From: Paramecium octaurelia
Taxonomy: Eukaryota; Ciliophora; Oligohymenophorea; Peniculida; Parameciidae
Assembly: GCA_905182995.1 (NCBI GenBank)
Contig: CAJJDP010000162.1
Coordinates: 189,068 to 253,067, forward strand
Direction of reading: 5' to 3'
DNA length: 64,000 nt
Made by a program: the position numbers and the translations under genes. Below, piece by piece: positions 25,278 through 36,143 of the stretch (positions within the stretch are counted from its first letter, which is position 1; each line of letters opens with the position of its first letter). Below the pieces are notes generated by a model that searched no databases, was not told the origin of the DNA, and was given only the letters and a program-made list of their open reading frames with translations.

Positions 25278-25617
25278 TGATTGAATTAATTATTAACTAA
25301 TTTAGTTCAATTATGTATTTGTAAACATTAGAGTGCGCATAAATTTTACAAATTATTAACAAATGCGTATTTCTAAAAAAGAAGTGCGCACTTCATTATT
25401 AATAATTAAAAAAAGTGCATATTTAAAATAATTGAAAAATTATTAATTATTGCTATTAAAATTCAAGAATTATAAATATTTATAAAATCTAATTATAGAT
25501 TATTTTTCATTTAGAAATTAGGTTATCTTATCTTTAGTTTTTACACAGATCGTCAGATATTGAATTAAGGTAGGCATATAATAATATCAATATATATATA
25601 TAAATGGATTAACTAAA
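25278..25617. promoter_or_regulatory. INO1 upstream region with GTGCGCA-type motifs
   Basis: This spacer, upstream of INO1 on the minus strand, holds a perfect 14-bp palindrome GAAGTGCGCACTTC (25381-25394). Related words are GAGTGCGCAT (25331-25340), AAATGCGTAT (25361-25370) and AAAAGTGCAT (25411-25420). G/C-rich words are rare in these spacers, so clustering within 90 bp about 55-140 bp upstream of the start suggests transcription-factor sites. This is inference; no factor is known to me. Confidence 0.4.
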
Positions 25618-26420
25618 TCATGAATGTATGAGCATTAACTCAGCCTAATAGTTAGCTATCTGCTAGAGTAGTATTTCAGATGTGGGTAACTTCTTTTTAT
25701 TATTTTGATGATATGCTTTAAGACAAAGATTGAGCTTAATCATAAGCAAAGTTCTTTTGTCAAAATATAATTGATGATCCAAAAGAGAATCTAATTAGGT
25801 AATCTCATTAGTAGTAATTGTTATCACAGAAGATTTAGAAGTTCTAATGTTGAATTAGTATAGGCATGGATTTAGTGCTTTTTTGGGTTGTTTGGTTACT
25901 TCTTATTCATCTTCATGAGAATTGGCCTTAGTTGTAATCAAAGATTAAGGTGGAGATACTTCGGATGGCTTAGATACAGGAGGAGCTATGTATTTGATGG
26001 TCTTCTTGAATTTGATAGTCATGGCAGCTTTGAGGATTTGATGTAGTAAATTGATGATACGCAATATTCTTAAGAGGAGAGTGGCAGCGTAGATAGTATC
26101 AGTGTTAGTGATAACCTCTAAGATAACAAGGAGATCGAAGAACATGAAGCACCCATAAATAAATTGAAAAGGATCTTGGAAATTACGAAAGTATTTATAT
26201 ATATCTGGGGTAAGTAGTGAGGCAACTACATATCTCACCTAGCTAAGGAACACCATCATACCTTGGTGTCTGAGTAATTATTGTACTCATGAATGAGTGA
26301 CAATCTCAATACTCCCTAAGCCGGCATTTTGTAAGGCAACCTCAATCTATCCAATAATAGAACATTCAATGTCAGTTCTACACTTCCCCAAATTAGTTCA
26401 CCCAAGTTTCCCTCTATCAT
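25618..26420 (-). CDS. Putative membrane-associated protein, 259 aa (PEX11-like?)
   Basis: Exons 26420-26262 and 26238-25618 with a 23-nt intron give 780 nt in frame. The middle is hydrophobic (FIYGCFMFFDLLVILEVI, ATLLLRILRIINLL) with amphipathic helices, followed by a polar C-terminal third. The length (about 260 aa) and helix-rich arrangement recall PEX11 peroxisome-proliferation proteins, but no diagnostic motif is certain. Within exon 1 another frame also looks protein-like, so the first exon is less secure than the second. The gene follows the rhomboid gene in tandem, with 36 bp between its start and the rhomboid stop. Confidence 0.6.
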
Positions 26421-26456
26421 AGATCCGTTTTAAAATATTAAAAATTATATAAATTA

Positions 26457-27051
26457 TCAAATTTTCCCTCTTGTAGCAAAGTAAAACGCTAATCCAGCCA
26501 AACAACCACCCAAATGAGCATCATGACCAATACCACTTCCATCACCTTATCCTGCCCAACCTTAGTATAATATCAATAATCCCACTATCCATGCTGGTAC
26601 AGGAATAAAGAACAATAATATTATTTCTCTAGGAAAATTGCAAATATAATATGTTAATAAAGCATTGCATGCAGCACTTGCACCCAATGATATCCCTGCT
26701 TATCTTGATTACATCAATCCTCCTACTAGTGCTCCTGCCAAATATATTGCTAGCAATCTTTTTGATCCAAAATAAGCTTCTATTGTCCTTCCAAAGAAGT
26801 AAAAAGTCACCATATTAAATACTTAAAATTTCTAGAATTTTTACTTAAATGTAATGTATTCTAATGTGAAAATGAATATGTTATAAATGTATGCAATTCT
26901 CTTATATTCATAGATCCAGGATGAAGAGTAAAATGCCTATACATAAAATTCTAATATTCATGTATTATATATTCACCTTGTCAACTGCAGGAAAATGCCA
27001 TAATGCATATACACCAACATTTATTCCTATTAAGTAAAAGTAAAGAGGCAT
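26457..27051 (-). CDS. PARL-like rhomboid intramembrane serine protease
   Basis: Exons 27051-26977, 26950-26845 and 26821-26457 (546 nt, 181 aa). Several membrane segments are visible: YFYLIGINVGVYALW, the HLIFNMVTFYFFG helix, the catalytic Ser helix with SLGASAACNALL, and the C-terminal helix with the catalytic His in GHDAHLGGCLAGLAF. The HxxHLGG pattern points to the PARL (mitochondrial) branch. The usual GxSG is GASA here. Intron 1 starts GTG and intron 2 ends AAG. The start at 27051 could be extended to an ATG at 27086 if a 20-nt intron ending CAG is used; a mitochondrial presequence is therefore not resolved. Confidence 0.85.
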
Positions 27052-27192
27052 TTATAATCTGTCTAAAAATCGATCTACTTATCCATATTAAAATTAGGGC
27101 TTATGATTAAGCAAGTATGTCTATTTCAATTATTATGGTGATTTTGACAATAATTTGGCTATTTTTATCATTAATAATATTAATACAATATT

Positions 27193-27861
27193 ATGAATAA
27201 TATTTCAAATCTAATAGGATAACGAAGAGATTCAAAACAATCTAAGTGCTCTCCATCTATTAATAAATAAACTTCTCAATAAATTCAAATATATGATCAA
27301 TTGAAGAATTCCTTAAAATGTGACTGTTAAAAACAAAACAATAAAGATTACTCTTAATATCAAATCTTTGAATATAAAACTTAAAAAGAACTAGAATTTT
27401 TAATGCAATTTATCCAATAGGCATGTATTCATAATCCTTAATGCATTCATGAATAATTATTCGAAAAAAATTTGCAAAATAAAAAATTCCGATAATTATG
27501 CGATTTTAGAATTGATTGGACCAAACTAATTTTAAAAGCTGAGAAGCAATTTGAAAAAGCACTTATCAAGAAATAAATGGCCATAAATTATTAACCAAAT
27601 AATGATTGCTTCAAAATAATAATCTTAGAGGCCATTAATAATAAAGAGAACTCTCTAAAAATGCTCATTGATAAATCAAAATAAGAACTATAATTTATAG
27701 AATATGCTAAGAGATTTGCCATTAAATTATAATAGAAATTAGATTGTCCAGAATCCTTATTATGCTAATTTGAAGATGTGTAAAATCGTAAGAAATACAT
27801 TCATCCTCCATCGATTTGGTCGATTATGAATTGTTCATGTAATACTACTAGTATAATTTGA
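27193..27861 (+). CDS. Hypothetical protein, 222 aa
   Basis: An intronless frame from ATG 27193 to TGA 27859-27861. Soluble and helix-rich, with scattered Cys (LKCDCQKQ, ACIHNPQCIH) and a segment KLILKAEKQFEKALIKKQ. Its stop lies only 6 bp from the stop of the convergent coiled-coil gene. I recognise no domain. Confidence 0.75.
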
Positions 27862-27867
27862 TAATAG

Positions 27868-29208
27868 TCATTTGCTCTTTAATTATTCTTTTAATTCTAT
27901 TATTTCTTGTTGTAACAATTTTATGAACTGTTCTTAATGTGTCATTTAAGCCTTTGTTATTTCCTCTCGGATCTATTCTTACAATTAATTTTATTTATTG
28001 TTTTCCAATAACTAGGATGATTTACATTGCAATTCAACTGTTAACTTTTGAATCATTATCTAAGAATCGTTCAACTTTATTATTAATTCATTCTTCTCCT
28101 ATTTTAATTGATCCACTTAACTTAACATTATAAAATTTTATTGATCAAAATGATCATATTAAAATTGTTATTACTCAATCGATGTTTCTAATTCATAAAT
28201 CTAATTCAATAATGCTTAATTTTCGTATTCTAATTATACAATCCTTTCGCTTTTTTGATTCATGAGTAATGTCAATTAATCTAATTCATTTATTAAAGTT
28301 TCCAACTGACCTGAGAATAACAATTTTTATCTGAATGCACTTTATTACAATTATTATTCATAAGTCAATATTTATTGCTTCAATTATCTATTATTCATAA
28401 TCTGTTCATCTAATTGCATTTGCAATCTTCGAGTCTTCTCTTTGAATTGCTCTTCTAGTTTACAGATGTAATTTTGAAACTAATTGACTTATGCTTTCAA
28501 ATTTGATATTTCTGAGTGATAAAAATCATAACTTAATTCAATATGAGGTGTCTCTTAAGTGCTTGAATTGTGCTACCAATCTCTGACTGTATACTCTGAC
28601 ATTAGTAAATTTTAATTATAACAGCTAAATGTATTAATATATTCATGAGTAACGTATTTTAATAATTTGTTTTGCCTCGCTTTACTATTTATGTAATCCT
28701 TCTTTTATTTTCATAAACTATTCCTTTTAAGAAACTAGAATCAAGATGTAAATTTTGATGAAGATCTTAGTTTTTAATTAAGTTGTCTAGAATAGTTTTG
28801 GAAAATTAACTCAAACTTGAAATAAAAGCATTAATTTATTTTCTGAAATTTTCTATTTGGTAGTTCTCAACTTCTTCTTAATTGGCGAATTTGTTATTCT
28901 TATTCTCATCATACTAGAGATATTTTTACAATATCTTTTTAAAAAAATTGTCTACAAAGTTAAATGTTAATGATCTTGTTGATTTCTAATAAACAAAACA
29001 ATATCTTCGCCGAAAATAAATTGTTGATATCAAAATCTTGTCTATACAGATTGTAGATTAGGATTTTTACCAACAGAATCAATTCAAGAGATTAACTTTC
29101 TATGAACTTAAAGATATTCCATAACTATTAATTATTATGCATCAATAGTTTCTTTATTTTCAAAGTATCTTCCATTAATATTCTAGAATCAACTTCCCAA
29201 GAATTCAT
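27868..29208 (-). CDS. Long coiled-coil protein, about 441 aa, with one apparent frameshift
   Basis: The ATG at 29208 (MNSWEVDSRILMEDT) opens a frame. It joins the next exon through a 16-nt GTA...TAG intron (28914-28929) and needs one extra base in the TTTT run at 28703-28706 to enter the frame that ends at TGA 27868-27870. An in-frame ATG at 29250 also exists but would lie 12 bp from the divergent gene start at 29263, so 29208 is preferred. The first 150 residues are hydrophobic-helical; the rest is a Q/E/K coiled coil (QLEYENQALLNQIYELE). Total length is one base short of a multiple of three, as expected for a single missing base. Confidence 0.65.
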
Positions 29209-29262
29209 TGATGTAGATTTATTAATTTTCTTTATTAATTATTATTTCATACAATAATTATT

Positions 29263-29815
29263 ATGCAATACAAAATTAAGACATTTCGTAAATATAATAT
29301 TGACAGATCAGGTACTCTGTAATTACAACCATTTTAGACCTTTTTAAGATAGCTTATCTATCCCCTTAAGAGTTGAAACCATCAACTTCATGCGAAGTTA
29401 GACGCTAATAAAATAATAAAAAATTCACTACCGAAATTGAAAATGAGGATAATCCGCCAACTTAAATCATTGATATATCCAAATTACCAAATGGATAATT
29501 CAAGGATAGAAGTAATATATAAAATTTTATATCTAATTTCCAGGATACATGCACACCGATGAAACATTCTTTGTTAAAATGGGAGGTAAAAATAGGGATC
29601 TAATTGCAGAAAGACTAAGATCCAAATAATCAGATAGATAGAGCCCTTTCAAATTTAAAGGTACTTTTAATAAAATTGTTAATTTAGTTAGAAAATCCAT
29701 TTTTCAATCAAAATTTCATCAAAAAAACCCTTAGATTATAAAAAAATTGCTCTCCCATTTCATCTAAAACTATTCGAACATCATAAACAAAACTCTCGTT
29801 TCTCTAAGTAATTGA
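29263..29815 (+). CDS. Hypothetical basic protein, 155 aa
   Basis: Four exons, 29263-29311, 29338-29511, 29544-29660 and 29688-29815 (468 nt). Introns are 26, 32 and 27 nt; the 32-nt one ends CAG. The product begins MQYKIKTFRKYNIDRSD, has an acidic patch (EIENEDNPPTQ) and a conserved-looking core with YMHTDETFFVKMGGKNRD, and ends basic. The frame closes without these introns, which supports the model. No family is recognised. Confidence 0.7.
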
Positions 29816-30191
29816 TATAAAGCCTGTTACAATTAAAGAATAATAATTAAGAAGAGCATCCTCATTTACATCGGCAAAACAAAAGCTATTTAAGATTCTA
29901 TCTGAAAAATCATGATTTATAATAATTAGTTATAAAAAAAAATTCTTTTGCTTCTTAATTATAGATACACTAATACATTATTATATAATATAGATTAAAA
30001 AATATATATATACAAAAAAATGTAAGAATGATAATGATGAAAAAGATTATGATATTGAGGTGATGTTAGAAAAGGATATAGTTATGAGAAAATAATAAAA
30101 ATGATGTTGAAATGGAGGATGTATTATAATAATATTAAGAAGAGAATGATATTGTGTATTTGTATTTGTGGATTGAATAATGATATTGAAC
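29816..30191. other. Intergenic region, left flank of the repeated segment
   Basis: An A/T-rich spacer between two convergent stops. It contains an (AT)n stretch near 30000 and the left boundary (30108) of the 972-bp repeat. Bases 30001-30107 occur only here, so they form flank 1 of the rearranged region. Confidence 0.55.
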
Positions 30192-31079
30192 TCATGCTAG
30201 TTAAGCTGCATTAACTTTATTGCAAGTATCTTCTAATAAAGCTAGAAGTGTTTCTTCTGTTGATTCTCTAAGATGATAATAAGAAATAGAAACCTTTATT
30301 TTTTTTCATTGTCAACTTCAGTTTTGATTCTATTGACAACATCTTTTAACATATCAAAGATTGCTTATTCTGATTCTTATCTATTGACTTTCTCTTAAAC
30401 TAATAATTAGTTTAATTTGCTTAATTCTTCATTCATTTTTCTAGATATATTTGAATCCATTTCTTCTCTTTCTGCTACTTCTGTCTTTATAGCTTCATGT
30501 AATCTTGGTAAATCTGTTTCTAAACATTAATTTAATCTTTCAATATTTTCATTTCTTGTTCTACTTTCTGTACTCAATTCACTTCTTATCAATCCTGTCT
30601 TCTCTTCAATAAATCTTATAATCTTTTATTCTCCATCTTTTCTTGTTGATGTCAATCCTTCAACTGCCTAATTGAATGAATTCTCTAAATCTATATATTC
30701 CTTTTATTTCTATTCGAAATGTTATTCTCTTTATAATTTTGTTTAATCCAACACTTTCTATAATTTCAATACACTATCTTTTATCAAGGCTACTCTTTAA
30801 CTTAATTATTCATTCAATTCATTCAATCCAGATTCCAATTAATCTAATCTTGTCTCTGATTCCTCTATTCTTTTAGTCTATATATTTATTATTTATATTA
30901 CTCTCTCTCCTTCTATTGTTAAATCCATTTAACTTAATTAAGAACTTATTTTTGCTACTCTCTCTCTTGATGGTGAATAATCTAATTTATTTCACTATAC
31001 ATTACTTCTATTGTTTGACATATCTAACTGATTATTTAAATTAAAAGATAATATTAATATAAATAAATTTATTGCTAAT
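30108..31079 (-). repeat. 972-bp repeat A, copy 1
   Basis: By eye this is identical to 31436-32407 (direct) and to the reverse complement of 39642-40613; a truncated copy lies at 38076-38552. It contains a whole SF-assemblin gene. It is followed by one base (g, 31080) and an N, which fits continuation into segment C (34341 onward). Confidence 0.9.
30192..31021 (-). CDS. SF-assemblin family protein, copy 1 (251 aa)
   Basis: Exons 31021-31006, 30981-30902, 30877-30294 and 30267-30192; introns of 24, 24 and 26 nt, the last starting GTT. The product is a segmented coiled coil (RIEESETRLDQLESGLNE, LSTESRTRNENIERLNQ) ending in the family signature ESTEETLLALLEDTCNKV. SF-assemblins and beta-giardins form 2-nm striated filaments of flagellar rootlets attached to basal bodies; Paramecium has many such genes. 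This copy lies fully inside repeat A. Confidence 0.88.
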
Positions 31080-31080
31080 G

Positions 31081-31081
31081 N
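31081..31081. other. Single-N scaffold junction
   Basis: The N separates two pieces that are not contiguous: sequence before it ends at the edge of repeat A, and sequence after it (31082-34339) is an exact-looking reverse complement of pieces further right. Confidence 0.9.
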
Positions 31082-31405
31082 GTTTTTTTTTTATTATTAA
31101 AATCTATAGTAATATTAAAGACATTTTTCAGATCTGTATTCTAGCCATTTATATAATAAACTTAAATTTTATTGGCTTAAGTTAAATGATATAGATATTT
31201 CTGGAAATTGTTTCCTTAAAGGAATAAAGTAAAATAGTCATAAATTTGGTCAAAAAATATGTGAATAGCAGACTTCCATAGATTAGTAAATACAGCATGG
31301 GTGTAGTACATTATTAGGAACAAGTATCTGAAATCAATATATCAGTAAGTACTCATTCTGTATTTTATGTGATATTTATATAAATAATAACATTTACATA
31401 TACAT
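31082..31405 (-). CDS. 5' part of the gene at 40644-41774, reverse-complement copy
   Basis: 31082-31435 equals the reverse complement of 40614-40967. It therefore carries only the start (ATG at 31405), the 25-nt intron (31328-31352) and the first codons of the gene described at 40644. It is cut by the N at 31081 and is probably the same locus represented twice. Confidence 0.75.
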
Positions 31406-31435
31406 AAGTAAATATATAAAAAAAGATGATAAAGA

Positions 31436-32407
31436 TGAAATGGAGGATGTATTATAATAATATTAAGAAGAGAATGATATTGTGTATTTGTATTTGTGGA
31501 TTGAATAATGATATTGAACTCATGCTAGTTAAGCTGCATTAACTTTATTGCAAGTATCTTCTAATAAAGCTAGAAGTGTTTCTTCTGTTGATTCTCTAAG
31601 ATGATAATAAGAAATAGAAACCTTTATTTTTTTTCATTGTCAACTTCAGTTTTGATTCTATTGACAACATCTTTTAACATATCAAAGATTGCTTATTCTG
31701 ATTCTTATCTATTGACTTTCTCTTAAACTAATAATTAGTTTAATTTGCTTAATTCTTCATTCATTTTTCTAGATATATTTGAATCCATTTCTTCTCTTTC
31801 TGCTACTTCTGTCTTTATAGCTTCATGTAATCTTGGTAAATCTGTTTCTAAACATTAATTTAATCTTTCAATATTTTCATTTCTTGTTCTACTTTCTGTA
31901 CTCAATTCACTTCTTATCAATCCTGTCTTCTCTTCAATAAATCTTATAATCTTTTATTCTCCATCTTTTCTTGTTGATGTCAATCCTTCAACTGCCTAAT
32001 TGAATGAATTCTCTAAATCTATATATTCCTTTTATTTCTATTCGAAATGTTATTCTCTTTATAATTTTGTTTAATCCAACACTTTCTATAATTTCAATAC
32101 ACTATCTTTTATCAAGGCTACTCTTTAACTTAATTATTCATTCAATTCATTCAATCCAGATTCCAATTAATCTAATCTTGTCTCTGATTCCTCTATTCTT
32201 TTAGTCTATATATTTATTATTTATATTACTCTCTCTCCTTCTATTGTTAAATCCATTTAACTTAATTAAGAACTTATTTTTGCTACTCTCTCTCTTGATG
32301 GTGAATAATCTAATTTATTTCACTATACATTACTTCTATTGTTTGACATATCTAACTGATTATTTAAATTAAAAGATAATATTAATATAAATAAATTTAT
32401 TGCTAAT
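31436..32407 (-). repeat. 972-bp repeat A, copy 2
   Basis: Same sequence and orientation as 30108-31079, but flanked on the left by the sequence found at 40614-40967 and on the right by segment B. Confidence 0.9.
31520..32349 (-). CDS. SF-assemblin family protein, copy 2 (251 aa)
   Basis: Identical in sequence and exon pattern to the gene at 30192-31021, shifted by 1328 bp. Exons are 32349-32334, 32309-32230, 32205-31622 and 31595-31520. Its upstream side continues into segment B and the MORN gene. It may be a second genomic copy or the same copy as the one at 38134 seen from the other strand. Confidence 0.85.
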
Positions 32408-34339
32408 TTATTTTGCTCAAATATCATTTATTTATTAGTTATTATTAGAATATTTATAATTTTATATAAAATTTAACATTTAACCAAATTTAGACATATC
32501 TCCATTTTATCTTATCCTTTAATTAATGCCATTTTAAGTTTAGCATAAGGCTTTTTGCATTGTTGTTTCTTAATGTGATTCAGTTGATTCCTTCACAAAT
32601 GTTCTTTTCTTTATACAAGTTTTCTACTTTAATTGGATTAAGTTACATAATAAGTGTTTCGAATGAAATTTTGGAGTAAAATCATATGTCACTAGAGCTT
32701 TTTAAATTAATATCAATAAACAGAATTAAAAATAGTTTTTGCTAAACCTAAAGGAATAAATATTTTGTTAGAACATTGAATTTTTTTGTTTGAATTGCAT
32801 ATACATATATAAATAATAATAGATACTCTAGTAGTCATTTATGTAATGTTTATATTAAAAACAATATCGGGTTTCCTGAATTTGGATGAAAATAATTAAA
32901 GTCTAAAATGATGAATTAACTGAATTTCTGTTAATTTAAAAGCATTTAGAAAAAATAAAAATGAAATTAGATCTAAGACTTTATTCTTAAAAAGGAATAT
33001 CACTTAGAGTTTAATTTTAATTAGTAATATATGTCAATCATATTTTGAGTAACTTCTTTATTTAAAGCTTTATTTTCCTTTTAATCCAGTCTTGGTAACA
33101 AAACTTGTTTTTGTTGTATCGAACCTAAATGACTATTCTTACGGTTACCGACTGGGTTATTTATATATCGTTTATTAATGTTGTTAATTTTTTGGGGAAG
33201 ATTTATTGCTATGTACGTTTAATGAAACCTTTTTCTACAAAACAGCTTTTTCTTATTGTTTAAGATTTGTATCCTTTTCTTAAAATTCTCTTTTAGAATT
33301 TTGTCTACCTGTTTATATTTACAAATTTTTTTAGGGTTTTTCAGAAGAATTTAAATCAAGTCGATTTCTTTAGATGATAACAGTTTTGTTAAGTGGGGAT
33401 GCTTATTGTTTTTGTGTGTTGGGTTTAGTGGAGGATAAATAAGTAGGAGGTTTTAAACAAGCCTTCACTAATTCTTAATAATTTTTAGGAGGTGTTTCAT
33501 TTGGCTAAGTATTATTAGGGACACTGGATTATCTTAGTACTGTTTTTTCATAGAAATCGTTAAAGAACTTTCCTTTTTTTCTAGTTCCATCTTAATAAAT
33601 TAGTTCACCTTCACCATGCTTTTTATCATTCATATAATATCCCTTATATGAGTATGTTGAACATCTGTACTCTCCATAGCCAGTTTTAAGACCATTTTTA
33701 AATTTTCCATGAAAATAAGCACCACTTGAGTAAAAATATTCTCCATCTCCTTCAGGTTTCCCATTTTAATACATTCCAACATATCTATCCCCATTTGCGA
33801 ATAGTTCTTCACCAAAACCATGTTTCAAACTATCCTTAAATTCTCCTTTGTATTAATCTCCATTAATCCATTTATGTTATCCTTTACCATTGGGCTTTCC
33901 TTCAATCCAAAATCCAGTATACATATCTCCCTTTAAGCCCATCCAAGTTCCTTATCCGTGTTTATTGCCGTTAAACCATTCTCCTTCATAATATTCGCCA
34001 TTTGCCCATGTAAATTTTCCTTAGCCTTCCGGCTTTCCATTTACATATAGCCCTTAATAATAAGATTTAGATGGAAAAAATTCCCAGCCTTGACCATGCT
34101 TACGATTGTTATTAAACTCTCCTTCATATACATGTTCCTAATCCATCAGCAGTACACCTTTACCATGTTTTTAGCCATTGAATACCTACCCAAAATAGAT
34201 TTTGTTTTTTGAAGCAACAATATTAAAATTAGGTAGCTGTTTTAATTCCTAAAATGAATATCCCTTTGTATTATTCTTATAACTTTGTATTCTTAATATT
34301 ATCAGATTATCGATCATTTAATTAATTTATGTTAAAATT
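32408..34339 (-). repeat. Segment B (reverse complement of 36144-38075)
   Basis: 1932 bp that read as the exact reverse complement of 36144-38075. It holds the MORN gene and the 684-bp spacer to the SF-assemblin start. The spacer part (32408-33033) is A/T-rich without a credible gene. Confidence 0.9.
33034..34317 (-). CDS. MORN-repeat protein, reverse-complement copy
   Basis: Same 427-aa intronless frame as the gene at 36166-37449 (start 34317, TGA 33034-33036). The copy ends 22 bp before the N at 34340, so its divergent partner is missing here. It is probably a duplicate representation of the same gene caused by the scaffold overlap rather than a second locus; see the entry at 36166 for domains. 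Confidence 0.8.
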
Positions 34340-34340
34340 N
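34340..34340. other. Single-N scaffold junction
   Basis: Joins the end of segment B to the start of segment C. The bases after it (gctttatc...) equal the reverse complement of the bases that border repeat A at 39641. Confidence 0.9.
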
Positions 34341-35428
34341 GCTTTATCAATGCCCCAATCAATATATTAAAAATTCAGAGAAAAATTCAAAGATTAGTCT
34401 ACTGCAATTTTAAATAACGATATCTGCTTCTCTAGCAGTTATTATCTCAGCCTGTTTATTTGAAAAACATATAAATCACAATTATTTTCCATAATTTCAG
34501 TTCTCTTTAAATTATATTATAAACTGATTTTGCTATCATAAAAAATATAATAAGAGAGTTATTTATTTCAATATATATTATAATCAGTATAGATTCCATT
34601 ACAATGTTAACAGAAGATTATTACCTTTCACTTATAATTTAAAGATTTTTCTACAATAAAATTAAGTTTTTTTAATTGATCTTGGATGTGTCTTTTGTAT
34701 GTTTCCTCAAATGATATGGGAGTTTTCTTTTTTTCTTTATCTTTCAATATAAAATTCTCCTTCTCTTTTGACTTAGATTTTGATTTAGATTATGCGGCAT
34801 CTATGGACCTTTTCCTTTTTTCTGCCGTTGCCTTAGTTTATTTCAAATATAGTTTTTATTTTGGTTTAAATAATCTAAGATATTATTTAATAAATACTAT
34901 TTCTTATGCTTTTCAAAAAGTTAATTAAAATCTTTTTATATTTATAGGTTAGCATTTTAATTATTATATTTTTGGATCAGAATGTTGCTTTCCTCGCTTT
35001 CCAAATTTTCATTTAGATTTTGGCAAGTGTAGTTTTGGAATTGAATTTAAGAATTTGATTATTATTACAATTATTATTGTTATTCTATCTATTATTGCAT
35101 CTCTGTTGAAACCATTTTTCTTTGTGTTTGTAGCTATTCTCCGTTCAAAACCTGTAAGAGATCTAAATTAATTTATTTTTGTTCATTCAATTCTTGTCTG
35201 ATTAAAGATAGCTATTGATTCATTGATTCTTGAATTTATTAATTCATCTAATAAAGATTCTGCAGAGGAGAAGCATCAGGTTCTTCTTCTAGATGAACTA
35301 TTTTCTTTTTTAAATCATTTTAAAGAATTTGATTATGCAATTACATCAATGTATTTAATTAATTAGAAATTTCATCTCTATTACTAATTAACATGTCTTA
35401 TTCTCTTGAAAAATTCTAAAATACATAT
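34341..35428. repeat. Segment C, first 1088 bp (reverse complement of 38554-39641)
   Basis: Reads as the exact reverse complement of 38554-39641. It contains the last two exons of the minus-strand coiled-coil gene and its 287-bp downstream spacer (34341-34627, A/T-rich, no gene seen). Confidence 0.9.
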
Positions 35429-36106
35429 CATTTGAATAAATACTTATAATTAAGCTTGTAATTAATTTTTTTCAAAAGATAATTATTACAATTCTAATAA
35501 AAAGTTAGTCTTTTTTTCTTCCTCCTCCTATATTAGCTTTTCACTTTGTTCCTGAATATCAAATAATTTTTCTTCTTATTCTTTAAGAATTAATATCTTT
35601 TGTTCATTCAATTTTCGCTATTCTTCAATCTCTAAAGTTCTTAATAATGATTCCAATTCAAATTTCGCCTATTATTATTCTCTTAACAAATTGATTTGCT
35701 CTTAATCTAATATTTATTATTCTCTATGAAGATGATCTAATTTTGATGTTAACATAGTATTTTTATCCTCATCATAATTTTCTAATTTTTGTGTTAATAA
35801 TTGTAAAATAGGATTTGATAAATTCAACTTCTATGGTGATTGCTTTGAGACGGATTTTGCTTATGATGAGTGTAATTAGGAGTTTTCTGTTTGATTAAGT
35901 TTTCTCATTCTTTATTCAAATTATTATAATTCTCTTTCCAATTCTTATTTACTTTTAAGATATGAATCTCTAGAAATAGGATAGAGATGAGGCGCATTGT
36001 TTTAGTCAAGAATTTAAAGTTTGTGTTCAAGTTGATTTATTAATTGATGAGTCTTAGATAACTTGAATTTGGATCTGTTTTCATCTTCTGATTCTTCATC
36101 ACTCAT
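34628..36106 (-). CDS. Coiled-coil protein, 475 aa, divergent from the MORN gene
   Basis: Exons 36106-35444, 35415-34898 and 34874-34628 (1428 nt), introns 28 and 23 nt. It starts MSDEESEDENRSKF, then runs as near-continuous coiled coil (LLREQQQAKFELESLLRTLE, IQEQSEKLIQEEEEKK), and ends with a basic Lys/Ser-rich tail (SKSKSKEKENFILKDKEKKK). The start is 59 bp from the divergent MORN start, so the two may share a promoter. Poly-Q blocks are encoded by runs of CAA/TAA. With SF-assemblin and MORN neighbours, a basal-body or rootlet structural role is a reasonable inference. This is the only complete copy in the window. Confidence 0.8.
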
Positions 36107-36143
36107 TTGAAAATCAAATTAATAATAATCATTTTTTTTATTC

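Noticed and set aside
29990-30020. AT dinucleotide runs as possible telomere or MITE ends
   Set aside because: No G-rich telomere repeat, no TA-flanked terminal inverted repeats; simple A/T runs are common in spacers.
33630-33821. Minus-strand 63-codon frame starting MVLVKNY and its mirror at 36662
   Set aside because: Out-of-frame shadow of the MORN-repeat gene.
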